64,000 bases of DNA from an uncultured Anaerolineae bacterium (GCA_905479495.1 CAJQMR010000016.1:186001-250000); one strand, 5' to 3'. Shown: positions 16,833 through 27,369, counted from the stretch's first letter. Notes: a model not told the origin generated them from the sequence alone. Program-made: numbers and translations.

Positions 16833-19118
16833 ATGAATTCAAACGCGCAGGCCAGTAAAATGCTGAATGACTTTACTAAACTATTGTCAGCCCCCACATT
16901 TCAAGATCATGAGAAAAATCGTGCCGCAAAAATGCTTTATACATTTTTGGTTGCCTCCTTGGTTATATTGCTCTTAGCAATTCCTGTTGCCCTTCCTTTG
17001 AAGCTAGCAAATTCTTTTCAAGTTCTGAGCAGTCTTGCCGCGAATTTATTGGCCATTTATTTCATTAGAAAAGGATTTGTGCGGCAAACGGCCGTTGTCT
17101 ATACGCTGTTCATCTTCATTGTAATTCTAGTTTCCTCTTGGTTTACAGGAGGTCTATTAAGCGGAATGCCCATTTTCCTCACCATATTAATTTTTCTAGT
17201 TGGCTCTGTCTTAGGCACGCGTGCGGCCATCATCTATGGCTCAGCGGCCGTTGGGGGAATATTGGCAATTTATGTTGGTGAAATTGCTGGCTTCATTCAG
17301 GAACTTCCAGATGAACCTCATCCCGGTGCACTAAATATTCTGATTACCTTGATCCTTGTCATCGTCATAACTGGTATTTTTACTCACCTGGCCATGCAAA
17401 GCTTTCGCAGCATGCTGGCAGAGGCAGAATCCCATCAGATCGCCCTCAATTTGACCATTCAACAGCTGCAAGAAACGATGGTATCCCGAGAAGCCGCCGA
17501 AGCTGCCACCAAGGCGAAATCAGAATTTTTAGCCAACATGAGCCACGAAATTCGCACGCCATTGAACGGCATCATTGGCATGACAGGGCTGGTACTAGAC
17601 ACCCCCTTAACCCTTGAGCAACAAGAGTTCATCGAAACCATTCGCACAAGCGGCGATAATCTATTGACAATCATCAACGATATTTTAGATTTCTCCAAAA
17701 TTGAGGCAGGACAGCTGCAATTAGAAATACAACCGATGAATGTCCGCCGCATAGTAGAAGAATCGCTTGATCTCTTAGCCACAGAAGCAGCCAAAAAGGA
17801 TTTGGAACTGGCTTACTTTATTCATCACAGAACCCCATCGACCCTGTTGGGCGATGTCACGCGTCTACGGCAAATTCTGGTGAACTTGCTGAGCAATGCC
17901 ATTAAATTTACACCGACGGGCGAAGTTGTGGTTTTTGTAGACAGCCAGCTTGTCGAAGACGGTTCAACACGCATCCATTTTTCGGTAAAGGACACCGGTA
18001 TTGGCATCCCCTTGGAAGTCCGGGAGCGACTATTTCAATCGTTTAGCCAGGTAGATTCATCCACCACCCGTAAATATGGCGGCACAGGGCTAGGCCTGGC
18101 GATCAGCAAAGAGCTGGCAGATTTAATGGGCGGCAGTATGTGGATGGAGAGCGAAGTGGGCACAGGCTCAACATTTCACTTTACCATCACAACGGCCGTT
18201 GCTCCCTTTGCCCAGCCCGCCTACCTGAGTACAGATCAGCCCATTTTGGAAGGCAAGCGTGTTCTGATTGTGGACGACAACGAAACCAATCGCATCATTT
18301 TGGCCCGTCAAACAGAATCTTGGAGAATGCAGTACGAGCTGGCAGCCTCTGGAGCGGAGGCCTTGGCGCTGCTAGAAAATGCTAAACGGCCGTTCGATAT
18401 GGCCATCCTGGATATGCAGATGCCAGAAATGGACGGCCGTTCCCTGGCCAAAATCATCCGCCAAACCCATGATGACAACGCCTTGCCCATCATTTTGCTC
18501 ACGTCTCTGGGTATTCATAAAGAAACGGCCGACGGCCGTTTGTTCAACGCGCATTTAGTGAAGCCGGTGAAGCAATCTCAGCTTTATGATGTTCTCATTC
18601 AACTATTGGGTCAAGGGCCAGGCAATGCAGCGACTTCTGCCACCACAACCACAACCACGCTGCAAACGGCCGTTACCGATATTGTTAGCCAGAAGCATCC
18701 CCTGCGTATCTTGTTGGCAGAAGATAATCTAATCAACCAAAAAGTAGCCTTGCGCATGTTGGAACGGCTAGGCTACCGAGCCGATGTGGTAGCCAACGGC
18801 AAGGAAGCCATTCAATCTTTGCAGCGCCAACCCTACGATGTCATCCTGATGGATGTGCAAATGCCAGAAATGGATGGCGTGAGCGCCACCGACTTCATTC
18901 GCACCAACTGGTCCCTGGAGCAGCAACCCTACATTATTGCCATGACGGCCAATGCCCTCAGCGGGGATCGGGAAAAATATCTAGAAGTGGGCATGGATGA
19001 TTACGTCAGCAAGCCGGTGAAGCTCGAACAGCTGGCCTCGTCCTTACTTCAAGCGCCTACCCGAACAGAAGTTCCTGATCAGCTTAGGGTCCAGGCTGAA
19101 GCCAGCCAGCTTCAATAG
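16833..19118 (+). CDS. Hybrid sensor histidine kinase with two receiver domains
   Basis: From ATG 16833 (MNSNAQASKMLNDF) the product is 761 residues. It has about six membrane helices within residues 30-195, a coiled coil (EAESHQIALNLTIQQLQETM) and HisKA with phospho-acceptor His in SHEIRTPLNG (about 238). HATPase motifs are NLLSNAIKF (about 350), DTGIGIP (about 387) and GTGLGLAIS (about 418). Receiver 1 has VLIVDDNE and DMQMPEMDG; receiver 2 has ILLAEDN, MDVQMPEMDG and terminal K in YVSKPVK. It probably relays phosphate to a separate Hpt or regulator, not present here. An earlier TTG (16719) lacks coding character. Its end overlaps the convergent S41 gene by 35 bp. Confidence 0.9.
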   Translation: MNSNAQASKMLNDFTKLLSAPTFQDHEKNRAAKMLYTFLVASLVILLLAIPVALPLKLANSFQVLSSLAANLLAIYFIRKGFVRQTAVVYTLFIFIVILVSSWFTGGLLSGMPIFLTILIFLVGSVLGTRAAIIYGSAAVGGILAIYVGEIAGFIQELPDEPHPGALNILITLILVIVITGIFTHLAMQSFRSMLAEAESHQIALNLTIQQLQETMVSREAAEAATKAKSEFLANMSHEIRTPLNGIIGMTGLVLDTPLTLEQQEFIETIRTSGDNLLTIINDILDFSKIEAGQLQLEIQPMNVRRIVEESLDLLATEAAKKDLELAYFIHHRTPSTLLGDVTRLRQILVNLLSNAIKFTPTGEVVVFVDSQLVEDGSTRIHFSVKDTGIGIPLEVRERLFQSFSQVDSSTTRKYGGTGLGLAISKELADLMGGSMWMESEVGTGSTFHFTITTAVAPFAQPAYLSTDQPILEGKRVLIVDDNETNRIILARQTESWRMQYELAASGAEALALLENAKRPFDMAILDMQMPEMDGRSLAKIIRQTHDDNALPIILLTSLGIHKETADGRLFNAHLVKPVKQSQLYDVLIQLLGQGPGNAATSATTTTTTLQTAVTDIVSQKHPLRILLAEDNLINQKVALRMLERLGYRADVVANGKEAIQSLQRQPYDVILMDVQMPEMDGVSATDFIRTNWSLEQQPYIIAMTANALSGDREKYLEVGMDDYVSKPVKLEQLASSLLQAPTRTEVPDQLRVQAEASQLQ

Positions 19119-20691
19119 CCGCCAAAGTTTTGTCTAAAGCCTTGTCTGCTGGAACCCACACGTCTGGCAAATATCCAATTCCTTCTGAAAGGGATAAATC
19201 AGCTGGAAAGAATAATTTTGTGCCAAAATATATGGGCAAAGCGGTATTGGGCAATACAAAACGGGCCAGTTCTCCGAATTGCCCCACCCCACCGCTGTTT
19301 TCGCCAACAAATACCACGTTGTCTAACTGATGAAGATAGCCAATAAAAGCTTCACCTGACGATGCAACCCCTTTGTCCATCAATACCACAACCAGCTGCT
19401 CTTGATTTGAAATCGCACTCACGGGCGACACAAAATGTGTTATCCACTTTTCTGGTGCATTATTTACAAAAGCTAACTCTCCATCCAACCAATCTAAGAT
19501 TTCTCCACTGTACCCCAAATAGGTGGCTGCATTGATTTTGCCTTGCACGGCCGTTTCCGTCCATAACACAGACACGACTTCATCCTCCGTAGGTGCTACA
19601 CCCGTCAAACTTTCCACCCAAAGCTCACCCCAAAAAGAACTACCGCCACCGTTGCCGCGAATATCCACAATCACAATGGATTCATCGGCCAGGCTAGCAG
19701 CATCGACCACAAATTGGGTCAATTTTTCATCTTCTGCGGGGAACAACCGACTCACGACAACAGGAATATCATTGTCAGTTCGGTAGGTCTCGTAAGTGGT
19801 CACAGGCGGTTCGAAAACGGCCGTCTCCCACACCACCATCTCCTCCAAAGAGGTCCCGTCCGGCAGCTCAAACGAGAGCAAGCTACCTTCTGGTTGAGAA
19901 TTGGCTAGCTGACCTAATAAATAAGCGGGGGCACCTTGCTCATCAAATGTCAACTTGAGCGCATCATCCGGTGGCTCACCATCGACGCCCGTCAGCCACC
20001 ACTGCTCACCCTCTTGCCAGATGAAGAAACGGCCGTCCGCTTCATAAAAATACCGCGCTTCAACATACCAAAAATATTGTTGCTCACACAGCGGATAACT
20101 ATCAATAGTAAAATGACAATCTTGCACAAAATCCAGGCGAGTTAACATTTCTTCCAACAGCCACACCCGACTCACACGCGCCTGGTCACCAATCGCTGCA
20201 TTGAGCTGCGCTTGAACCCGGTCGAAACGGCCGCTCTCGTTAAAGTACCCGTACCCTGCATAGCCATTTTTCAGCAAAGCAAACAGGTAAGCCACATCTT
20301 CTTTAGCCTGTTCAGATGTCAGCGTCATCTCCCCCTCCACCGACACATTAGCCAATGCCGCCAATGGCAGCGCGTTGGCCACATCCGGTTCAAATAGCCA
20401 GGGAGCCAGTCGAGCCTCAATTTCATCCTCTGGTAAAACATCTTGCAGATGGTCAAAATGCAGGGGAACAATAGGAGGTACGGTAGGTGTTGGCGTAGGG
20501 ATGGCTGTAGGAACGGCAGTAGCCGTCGGCGGCACATTTGTTGGCGTGTTGGTTGGTATGATAGGAACTGCCGTTGGCGAAGGTACTGCAACAACGGGGG
20601 TTGGTGCTGGCTGCGTCTTACAGCTACTTACCAACAAAGCCAAACAACAAACCCCCAAAAACCAGAACCGCGACAGCTCGTTCATGCCCAA
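19084..20691 (-). CDS. S41-family peptidase lipoprotein
   Basis: This 535-residue protein has a lipoprotein signal (FWFLGVCCLALLVSSC, Cys about 24) and a Pro/Thr-rich linker to about residue 75 (TPTNVPPTATAVPTAIP). The tail-specific-protease catalytic region has IVDIRGNGGGSSFWGELW (about 340) and the candidate nucleophile in KGVASSGEAF (about 445), followed by VVFVGENSGGVGQFGE. It would act outside the membrane on exported proteins or peptides. No PDZ domain is obvious. It is convergent with the kinase gene; the shared last 35 bp code in both directions. Confidence 0.87.
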   Translation of the reverse strand: MGMNELSRFWFLGVCCLALLVSSCKTQPAPTPVVAVPSPTAVPIIPTNTPTNVPPTATAVPTAIPTPTPTVPPIVPLHFDHLQDVLPEDEIEARLAPWLFEPDVANALPLAALANVSVEGEMTLTSEQAKEDVAYLFALLKNGYAGYGYFNESGRFDRVQAQLNAAIGDQARVSRVWLLEEMLTRLDFVQDCHFTIDSYPLCEQQYFWYVEARYFYEADGRFFIWQEGEQWWLTGVDGEPPDDALKLTFDEQGAPAYLLGQLANSQPEGSLLSFELPDGTSLEEMVVWETAVFEPPVTTYETYRTDNDIPVVVSRLFPAEDEKLTQFVVDAASLADESIVIVDIRGNGGGSSFWGELWVESLTGVAPTEDEVVSVLWTETAVQGKINAATYLGYSGEILDWLDGELAFVNNAPEKWITHFVSPVSAISNQEQLVVVLMDKGVASSGEAFIGYLHQLDNVVFVGENSGGVGQFGELARFVLPNTALPIYFGTKLFFPADLSLSEGIGYLPDVWVPADKALDKTLAAIEAGWLQPGP

Positions 20692-20984
20692 AACGGTAAC
20701 GGTTTCGCCCGCCTATTTGCAGTGAGGAATTTAATGTGCCCCCACGCCAAAAGTCATTTTTCACAAACAACAAACAAATCTGTGTCTCTCTGCGTTAAGC
20801 TGTGTCCCATTCTGCTTATTGTCAAAATCGATACATATGCGGGATTGCCACCAATAAATAGGTGCATGTGCAACGGATGACGGCCGTTTCCATTTGTCGT
20901 AAAATGAAGCCCTATTCCACATAAACCAACACGGCACTTTTGTAAAGAAACGTATGCATAAGCACATCATCTTGGGGAGAAACC

Positions 20985-23900
20985 ATGAGTAAAAACAACC
21001 ACTTCACTTGGGGGAAATTTCGCCTTGTTTTGATCATTTTATTAACTTTGGGGATTACGGCCGTATCCGCCACTGCCCAAACCGACGACCCTGCCAGCAT
21101 CCCTCCGCCAGACAGCGTCACCATCGCCGGTACGATCCAGCCAGACATTGGCTGCGCCGGGGAATGGAACACCTCCTGCGAAGAAAGCCAGCTGACCTAC
21201 GATGAACAAAATGACATCTGGCTGGCCACCTTTGACGTCCCCGCAGGCAGCTACGAATATAAAGCGGCCCTTAACGGCAGCTGGGACGACAATTACGGCC
21301 TCAACGCCGAATATTACGGTGCCAACATTCCTCTGGAAGTGCCAGAAGATGGCCCCGTCACCTTCTGGTACGATCACAAAACCCGCTGGGTCAGCGACAG
21401 CATCAACAGCCTCGTGGCTACTGTGCCCGGTGACTTTCAGGATGAAATTGGCTGTGCAGGCGAATGGGCACCGGACTGCTTGCTCTCCATGCTGCAAGAC
21501 CCCAATGGCGACGGCCTCTACACCTTCATCACCGCCAGCATTCCCGCAGGCGACTACGAAGCCAAAGTTGCCCTGAACCAAAGCTGGGATGTGAACTACG
21601 GGCTCGATGGTGAACTGGACGGCGCAAACATTCCCTTCAGCGTGGGCGAGGCCCAGGCCGTCATCTTTGCCTATGATCCCGCCACCAACCTGCTCACCAT
21701 CGAGGCCAGTGACGACATTCCAGCCGATATCGTGAGCCAAGACAGCGGGGGCGGCCTGCCACCTGCCGCTGCGCCGTTCCCCGACATGGTTGTCATTCCC
21801 GGCACCATTCAATCCGTGCTGGGCTGCGCCGGGGATTGGGCAGCAGACTGCACCAACACCGCCCTCACCTTCAGCGAGGAAAACCTGCTTTGGAGCGGCA
21901 CCTTCGACATTCCTGCCGGGGAGTACGAATACAAAGCCGCCCTCAATGGCAGTTGGGATGTTAACTTTGGCCTGAATGCCGAGCCGGGTGGAGCGAATAT
22001 TCCGTTGGTTTTGGCGGAAGATACGGCCGTTACCTTCTACTTTGATAATCAAACAGGCTGGGTCGCTGACAGCGTCAATAACCTCATTGCCAACGTGCCC
22101 GGCAGCTTCCAGGATGAGCTTGGCTGTGCCGAAGATTGGCAGCCCAGCTGCCTTGCTTCCTGGCTACAAGACCCAGACGGCGACGGCACCTTTACTTTCC
22201 AAACCCTCAGCATTCCGGTCGGTGAATATGAAGCCAAAGTCGCTGTTAACGGCAGCTGGGATGTGAACTACGGAGAAGGCGGCGCACAAGATGGGGCCAA
22301 TATTCCCTTCAGTGTGCCAGAAGAAGAAACCCTGGTCACCTTCACTTTCGACTCAAGGAGCAATCTATTGAACATATCCGTTGGCTCCGGCGGCATCCAG
22401 GGCAACATCAACCAACCCAGCGCCCACTGGGTTGCCGCCGACACCATCGCCTGGGACATTGAAGACACACCCGGCAACCAATACTTTTTCCATTACGATC
22501 CGCTGGGCGGCGCTTTCTCGCTGGGCTTTGATGGCATCTCTGGCGGTGAAGCCGTACCGCTCACCGTTGACCCCAATGGCCTCAGTGACGAAATCGTGGC
22601 TAAGTTCCCCCATCTGAGCAACTACACCGCGCTCAAGTTCAGCGAAGACGATCTAAGCGTGGCTCGCATCGCCCTCAAAGGGCAATTTGCCGTTTCCGCG
22701 CAGGATGAAAGTGGCCAGACTATCGATGCCGCCGGCCTACAAATTCCCGGCGTATTGGATGATTTATACCCTTACGACGGTGATTTGGGCGTCACTTTTA
22801 GCGATGGTGTGCCCACCCTTACCGTTTGGGCACCTACCGCCCGGCAAGTGCGGCTGCACCTCTTCGATGATGCCAATCCCAACACCGAAGTAGAAACGCT
22901 ACTGATGCGGCCCACGCCCAGCAATGGCACCTGGTCCATTGCTGGCGAGCCAGATTGGAACGGTAAATATTATCTATACGAAGTACAGGTGTATGTGCCA
23001 GCAGAAGGCAGCGTGCAGACCAACCTGGTGACGGACCCCTACTCCTTCAGTCTGTCCACCAACAGCACCCGCAGCCAAATTGTGGACCTGACCGATCCGG
23101 TGACCATGCCAGACGGCTGGGCAGATGTGGTGAAACCGGGCATTGCCGCGCCAGAAGATATTGTGATCTACGAGCTGCACATGCGGGACTTTAGCGTGAA
23201 TGATTCTAGCGTGCCTGAAGAACTGCGCGGTACTTATTCGGCCTTCACGGTAATGGATTCCAACGGGATGCAACACCTGGCTGCCCTATCAGAAGCGGGT
23301 CTAACCCATCTGCACTTGCTGCCCACCTTCGACATTGCCACTATTAACGAAGATAAATCGACCTGGGTCACGCCCTCTTTTGAGGAATTGGCCAGCCTGC
23401 CACCTGATTCTGAGGAACAGCAAGCACTGATTGGCGCTATCCGCGACCAAGACCCGTTTAACTGGGGCTACGATCCATTCCATTACAGCGTGCCGGAAGG
23501 CAGCTACGCGGTGAACGCAGAAGGCATTAACCGCATTGTTGAATATCGAGACATGGTGCAAGCTTTGAACGAAATTGGGCTGCGCGTGGTGGTAGACGTG
23601 GTGTACAACCACACCAATGCCAGTGGCCAGAGCGATTTTTCAGTGCTGGATCGCATCGTGCCAGGCTATTACCACCGGCTAAACAGCACTGGCCGGGTAG
23701 AAACCAGTACCTGCTGCCAAAACACGGCTACCGAGCATGACATGATGCGCAAACTGATGGTTGATTCCGTGGTGACCTGGGCCACCGCCTACAAAATCGA
23801 CGCGTTTCGTTTTGATTTAATGGGCCACCACATGAAGGAAGATATGCTGGCAGTGCGCGCCGCGCTAGACGCCCTGACGCTGGAAGAAGATGGTGTGGAT

Positions 23901-25295
23901 GGCAAAAACATCTATCTTTACGGCGAAGGCTGGGACTTTGGCGAAGTGGGGGGTAATGCGCGTGGCGAAAACGCCACCCAGTTCAACATGGCGGGCACAG
24001 GCATTGGCACGTTCAGCGACCGGCTGCGAGATGCCGCACGTGGCGGCAGCCCATTTGGGGGGCAAACGGAGCAAGGTTTCCTTAACGGTCTGTATGTGTA
24101 CCCCAATGAAACTGACCAGGGCAGCGAAGCAGAACAGTTAACTCAGTTGCAAAGCTTCATGGACATCATTCGGCTGGGATTGGCTGGCAACTTAAGCGAT
24201 TTCACGTTTGTTGGCTCTGACGGCACAACGGTGTCCGGCAGTGATGTCCAGTACAATGGCTCACCTGCTGGCTACACGGCCGATCCGCAAGAGCAGATTG
24301 TCTACATCTCTAAACATGATAATGAGACGTTGTTCGACATCATCCAGTACAAAGCCCCGGTAGGCACCAACACAGCAGACCGGGCCCGCATGCAAACGCT
24401 GGGCAACTCCATTGTGATGTTTAGTCAGGGTGTGCCCTTCTTCCAGGCCGGGGATGATTTGCTACGTTCCAAATCTTTAGACCGGAACAGCTACAACTCT
24501 GGTGACTGGTTTAACAAGCTAGACTTCACCTACCAGGACAACAACTGGGGTGTGGGTCTGCCCCCAGCGGGCGACAATCAAAGCATGTGGCCCACAATGC
24601 AGCCGCTGCTAGCCAATCCAGATTTGGCCCCCACGCCAAATGACATCGCTTTTGCTCGCGACACGTTCCGCGAACTGCTGCAAATTCGGGCTGGTTCGCC
24701 GCTGCTTCGGCTGCAAACGGCCGTACAAATCCAGAATCGCCTACAATTCCACAATACCGGTCCTGAACAAATCCCTGGCCTGATTGTGATGAGCCTGAGC
24801 GATCTGACAGGCGAGGAAATTGATCCGAATTACGACATGATCGTGGTATTGTTTAACGCCAATCCAGAGGGTGTGAGCTTTACAGAAACGGCCGTAGCCA
24901 ATCTCCCCTTCTCGCTTCATCCCATTCAGCAAAATTCTGTGGATGGCGTGGTGCAAACGGCCGCTTTTGATGAAGCCACTGGCTCATTTATGGTACCGGC
25001 GTGGACAACGGCCGTATTCGTTTTGCCACAAGGCAGCGTGGCACCGCCGGTTCGCGCAGAGGATAGCGAAGTAATCACCGACGCCGGTGAAGAAACTGAT
25101 GCCATGATTGAAGGGGCGGAAGCCGAAACAACCGGCAGTGAATCCATTGCCGAAGAAGCAGCTCATAACGAGGCGGAGCAGATTGACGATGCCCCAGGCA
25201 CCCCATGGGTCATCTGGCTTAGTGCAATCGGCGGCGGCTTTTTGTTGGCGCTTATCGTAGCCTGGCTCAGTCAGCGGAAAAAGTCTAGCCACTAA
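20985..25295 (+). CDS. Membrane-anchored pullulanase (GH13) with four X25-like modules
   Basis: This 1436-residue secreted enzyme has a signal peptide at 1-30. Four starch-binding/X25-type modules follow (about 33-470) in A-B-A-B order; A modules carry TIAGTIQPDIGCAGEW, B modules VPGDFQDEIGCAGEW. After a pullulanase N-terminal region and a CBM48-like segment comes the GH13 catalytic domain with VVDVVYNHT (about 870), nucleophile region DAFRFDLMG (about 943), acid region YGEGWDFG (about 980) and KHDNETLFD (about 1110). An acidic spacer leads to a terminal membrane helix (WVIWLSAIGGGFLLALIVAW) and RKK. It hydrolyses alpha-1,6 branches of starch or pullulan at the cell surface. GGGGAGA precedes ATG. 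Confidence 0.92.
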   Translation: MSKNNHFTWGKFRLVLIILLTLGITAVSATAQTDDPASIPPPDSVTIAGTIQPDIGCAGEWNTSCEESQLTYDEQNDIWLATFDVPAGSYEYKAALNGSWDDNYGLNAEYYGANIPLEVPEDGPVTFWYDHKTRWVSDSINSLVATVPGDFQDEIGCAGEWAPDCLLSMLQDPNGDGLYTFITASIPAGDYEAKVALNQSWDVNYGLDGELDGANIPFSVGEAQAVIFAYDPATNLLTIEASDDIPADIVSQDSGGGLPPAAAPFPDMVVIPGTIQSVLGCAGDWAADCTNTALTFSEENLLWSGTFDIPAGEYEYKAALNGSWDVNFGLNAEPGGANIPLVLAEDTAVTFYFDNQTGWVADSVNNLIANVPGSFQDELGCAEDWQPSCLASWLQDPDGDGTFTFQTLSIPVGEYEAKVAVNGSWDVNYGEGGAQDGANIPFSVPEEETLVTFTFDSRSNLLNISVGSGGIQGNINQPSAHWVAADTIAWDIEDTPGNQYFFHYDPLGGAFSLGFDGISGGEAVPLTVDPNGLSDEIVAKFPHLSNYTALKFSEDDLSVARIALKGQFAVSAQDESGQTIDAAGLQIPGVLDDLYPYDGDLGVTFSDGVPTLTVWAPTARQVRLHLFDDANPNTEVETLLMRPTPSNGTWSIAGEPDWNGKYYLYEVQVYVPAEGSVQTNLVTDPYSFSLSTNSTRSQIVDLTDPVTMPDGWADVVKPGIAAPEDIVIYELHMRDFSVNDSSVPEELRGTYSAFTVMDSNGMQHLAALSEAGLTHLHLLPTFDIATINEDKSTWVTPSFEELASLPPDSEEQQALIGAIRDQDPFNWGYDPFHYSVPEGSYAVNAEGINRIVEYRDMVQALNEIGLRVVVDVVYNHTNASGQSDFSVLDRIVPGYYHRLNSTGRVETSTCCQNTATEHDMMRKLMVDSVVTWATAYKIDAFRFDLMGHHMKEDMLAVRAALDALTLEEDGVDGKNIYLYGEGWDFGEVGGNARGENATQFNMAGTGIGTFSDRLRDAARGGSPFGGQTEQGFLNGLYVYPNETDQGSEAEQLTQLQSFMDIIRLGLAGNLSDFTFVGSDGTTVSGSDVQYNGSPAGYTADPQEQIVYISKHDNETLFDIIQYKAPVGTNTADRARMQTLGNSIVMFSQGVPFFQAGDDLLRSKSLDRNSYNSGDWFNKLDFTYQDNNWGVGLPPAGDNQSMWPTMQPLLANPDLAPTPNDIAFARDTFRELLQIRAGSPLLRLQTAVQIQNRLQFHNTGPEQIPGLIVMSLSDLTGEEIDPNYDMIVVLFNANPEGVSFTETAVANLPFSLHPIQQNSVDGVVQTAAFDEATGSFMVPAWTTAVFVLPQGSVAPPVRAEDSEVITDAGEETDAMIEGAEAETTGSESIAEEAAHNEAEQIDDAPGTPWVIWLSAIGGGFLLALIVAWLSQRKKSSH

Positions 25296-25315
25296 AGCAA
25301 TATGTCGTCGTTTTA

Positions 25316-25353
25316 CAGCCAGAAGGCCTGATTTGTAACAGGCCTTCTGGCTG
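25316..25353 (+). terminator. Hairpin after the pullulanase gene
   Basis: CAGCCAGAAGGCCTG (25316-25330) and its exact complement (25339-25353) form a 15-bp perfect stem with an 8-nt loop, 21 bp after the stop codon. No U-run follows, so termination may be factor-assisted or the hairpin may protect the 3' end. Confidence 0.65.
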
Positions 25354-25637
25354 CTCCAAACCGTAATCCCCCAAACTATTCTTCCTGATATTCAGCAGTG
25401 AACCGTTCAATAGCACTCTGCGATCTATAAGGCGTTTTCCCGCTGTATTTCTTCATTCATCTTCACAATTTCTTAAGCAAAACCATAATCTTTTCGCTTC
25501 ATAATTATGGGGGAGTTGTTCTGCCAAAATAGGGGAAGTCGCGTTTCAACAAAATATCCTCTTTATCAGGCACACAAAGTCCATATCTGTTCTAAAGTTA
25601 AAAACATAATCATCATTGCTCATCAAAGGAGAACCTA
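25354..25637. other. AT-rich gene-free stretch before the beta-helix gene
   Basis: I see no coding frame here. The right end carries the AAAGGAG ribosome site for the next gene (about 25626-25632). A CATAAT at about 25606 could be a -10, but no convincing -35 accompanies it. It contains no ACGGCCGT palindrome. Confidence 0.5.
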
Positions 25638-27230
25638 ATGAAGCAAAATCAGTCTCAGATAGCTGCTGCACCCAATCGAGTCGTCTGGCGGTTCAGTCGT
25701 TTGGCATTAATGGTCGCCATGCTGTTGATAGCTTTATTTGCGCAGGCAACCAGCATATTTGGGCAAAATTTGGCAGATCGTGTTGATCCGGGAGGCAGGA
25801 AGAATACGGCCGTAATCTTTCCTGATGACATTTCTACCCGCCCCACACTCCTCACAGAAACTGAACTAGAAGTAACGATTCCCGGTAGAGTTGTTGATGG
25901 GGACGTGGTTGTAAGCGCACCAACAGGCACAAGCAATGGTGTGCCTTTCAAGATAGGCTCCAGCTTTGTGCCGACTGAAGCAGGTGAAGCCGAAACGTGG
26001 GAATCAACCGTTAGCGGCGTCATCAGTTCGGATACCATCTGGAACACAAATCTGCTGTTAACCGGCGATGTCACCGTGCCCGCAGGCATCACCCTCACCA
26101 TTGATAGTGGGATCACCATTTTTACTGCAGCAAATATTGATGATCAAAATAGCGGTGTATGGACTGACAAAACAGAATTAATTGTCTTTGGTACCTTGCT
26201 GGTCAACGGAAGCGAATCCGCACCGGTGTACTTCACCTCTGATGCCGCAGAAAAAGCACCAGGTAACTGGGGCGGCATTCAAATTCGTGAAGGGTCAACA
26301 ACCTCAGAATTATCCAACTGTATGATCCGTTATGCTGTTCAAGGCATCAGTATTACTTCAGTAAAAGCCCCAGGAGGAGGGGATGCTTGGGCAGTAATTC
26401 AGAATTGTTCAATTCAATACAATGAAATTGGGATTAATATTAGAGCAAATGCACATTGGCCAGATGGTGTTCATCTTCATGTTGGTGCAGAGATAAAAAA
26501 CAATCTTATTGCCAACAACACGGAAGAAGGGATTCATCTACGAAATCGGTGCGGGTACCAAAGTGCGACGACAGATTCTCTTATTGTTGATAACGTGATT
26601 GAAAATAATAACACTGGGATTTATATGTGGATAGATTCATGGTGGCTAGGGCATGTGGATGACCGCACAGTTATCCAAAACAATACAATTAACAATAATA
26701 TAACTTATGGAATTTATGCAGAAGCAATGGGGGGCGATATTTCTGGTTCAGATACTGATGCGAAACCGGTCATTGAAAATAACCTACTTTACGAAAACCC
26801 GACAAATATATTCCTGATGTTGTCCCCTATGGGAGCCCAAGATTATGGCTTCCAAGATTTTCAGCCCACGATAAGGTACAACACGATTCGCGATGCCGAA
26901 TTTGGAATTGTCATGTCGGAATTAAAACCTTATGACATTTTTGCCCCAACAATTGACCACAATGTCTTTGAAGGGTTTGATGATCCATCGAGTTATGCAA
27001 TTGCCAATCAAACGAGCCGTACCCTAAACGTTGACAACAACTACTGGGGAAGCACTCCAGGGGAGTGGGATTTAGGCATGCCGGCAGACTCTATTAGCGG
27101 CACGGTCTATAGTTCTTCCCCCCTAGATTCATCATCACCACCAATCATCACAAGAATGGCCCCAGGAATCGGGCAACCATGGGATAATGTCACAATTTAC
27201 GGTGCTAATTTTGGAACCAGGCTACGTTGA
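25638..27230 (+). CDS. Secreted right-handed beta-helix protein flanked by two TIG half-domains
   Basis: This 530-residue protein has an N-terminal export signal with a long n-region (hydrophobic LALMVAMLLIALFAQATSIF, about 30-49). Residues about 58-115 (TAVIF...TELEVTIPG...GDVVVSAPTGTSNGVPFKI) look like the C-terminal half of an IPT/TIG domain. Residues about 120-490 form parallel beta-helix repeats (ENNLLYENPTNIF, NTIRDAEFGIVM and similar). The last 25 residues (IITRMAPGIGQPWDNVTIYG) look like the first half of a TIG domain and stop abruptly. It is likely a surface carbohydrate-binding or lyase-like protein; no catalytic residues are evident. The stop may be a nonsense mutation, since the same frame reads 21 further codons. 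Confidence 0.72.
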   Translation: MKQNQSQIAAAPNRVVWRFSRLALMVAMLLIALFAQATSIFGQNLADRVDPGGRKNTAVIFPDDISTRPTLLTETELEVTIPGRVVDGDVVVSAPTGTSNGVPFKIGSSFVPTEAGEAETWESTVSGVISSDTIWNTNLLLTGDVTVPAGITLTIDSGITIFTAANIDDQNSGVWTDKTELIVFGTLLVNGSESAPVYFTSDAAEKAPGNWGGIQIREGSTTSELSNCMIRYAVQGISITSVKAPGGGDAWAVIQNCSIQYNEIGINIRANAHWPDGVHLHVGAEIKNNLIANNTEEGIHLRNRCGYQSATTDSLIVDNVIENNNTGIYMWIDSWWLGHVDDRTVIQNNTINNNITYGIYAEAMGGDISGSDTDAKPVIENNLLYENPTNIFLMLSPMGAQDYGFQDFQPTIRYNTIRDAEFGIVMSELKPYDIFAPTIDHNVFEGFDDPSSYAIANQTSRTLNVDNNYWGSTPGEWDLGMPADSISGTVYSSSPLDSSSPPIITRMAPGIGQPWDNVTIYGANFGTRLR

Positions 27231-27369
27231 TTTGTATTTGACACAGAAATAGGCATTAACATCAATACTTGGAGAGAAACGGTCAAAAAAACATAATTGC
27301 AACGGCCGTTTCTCCCCATCTTCCCCTTATCCAAACCATATTGTTTTACTACCCCGCTTAGAACAAATG

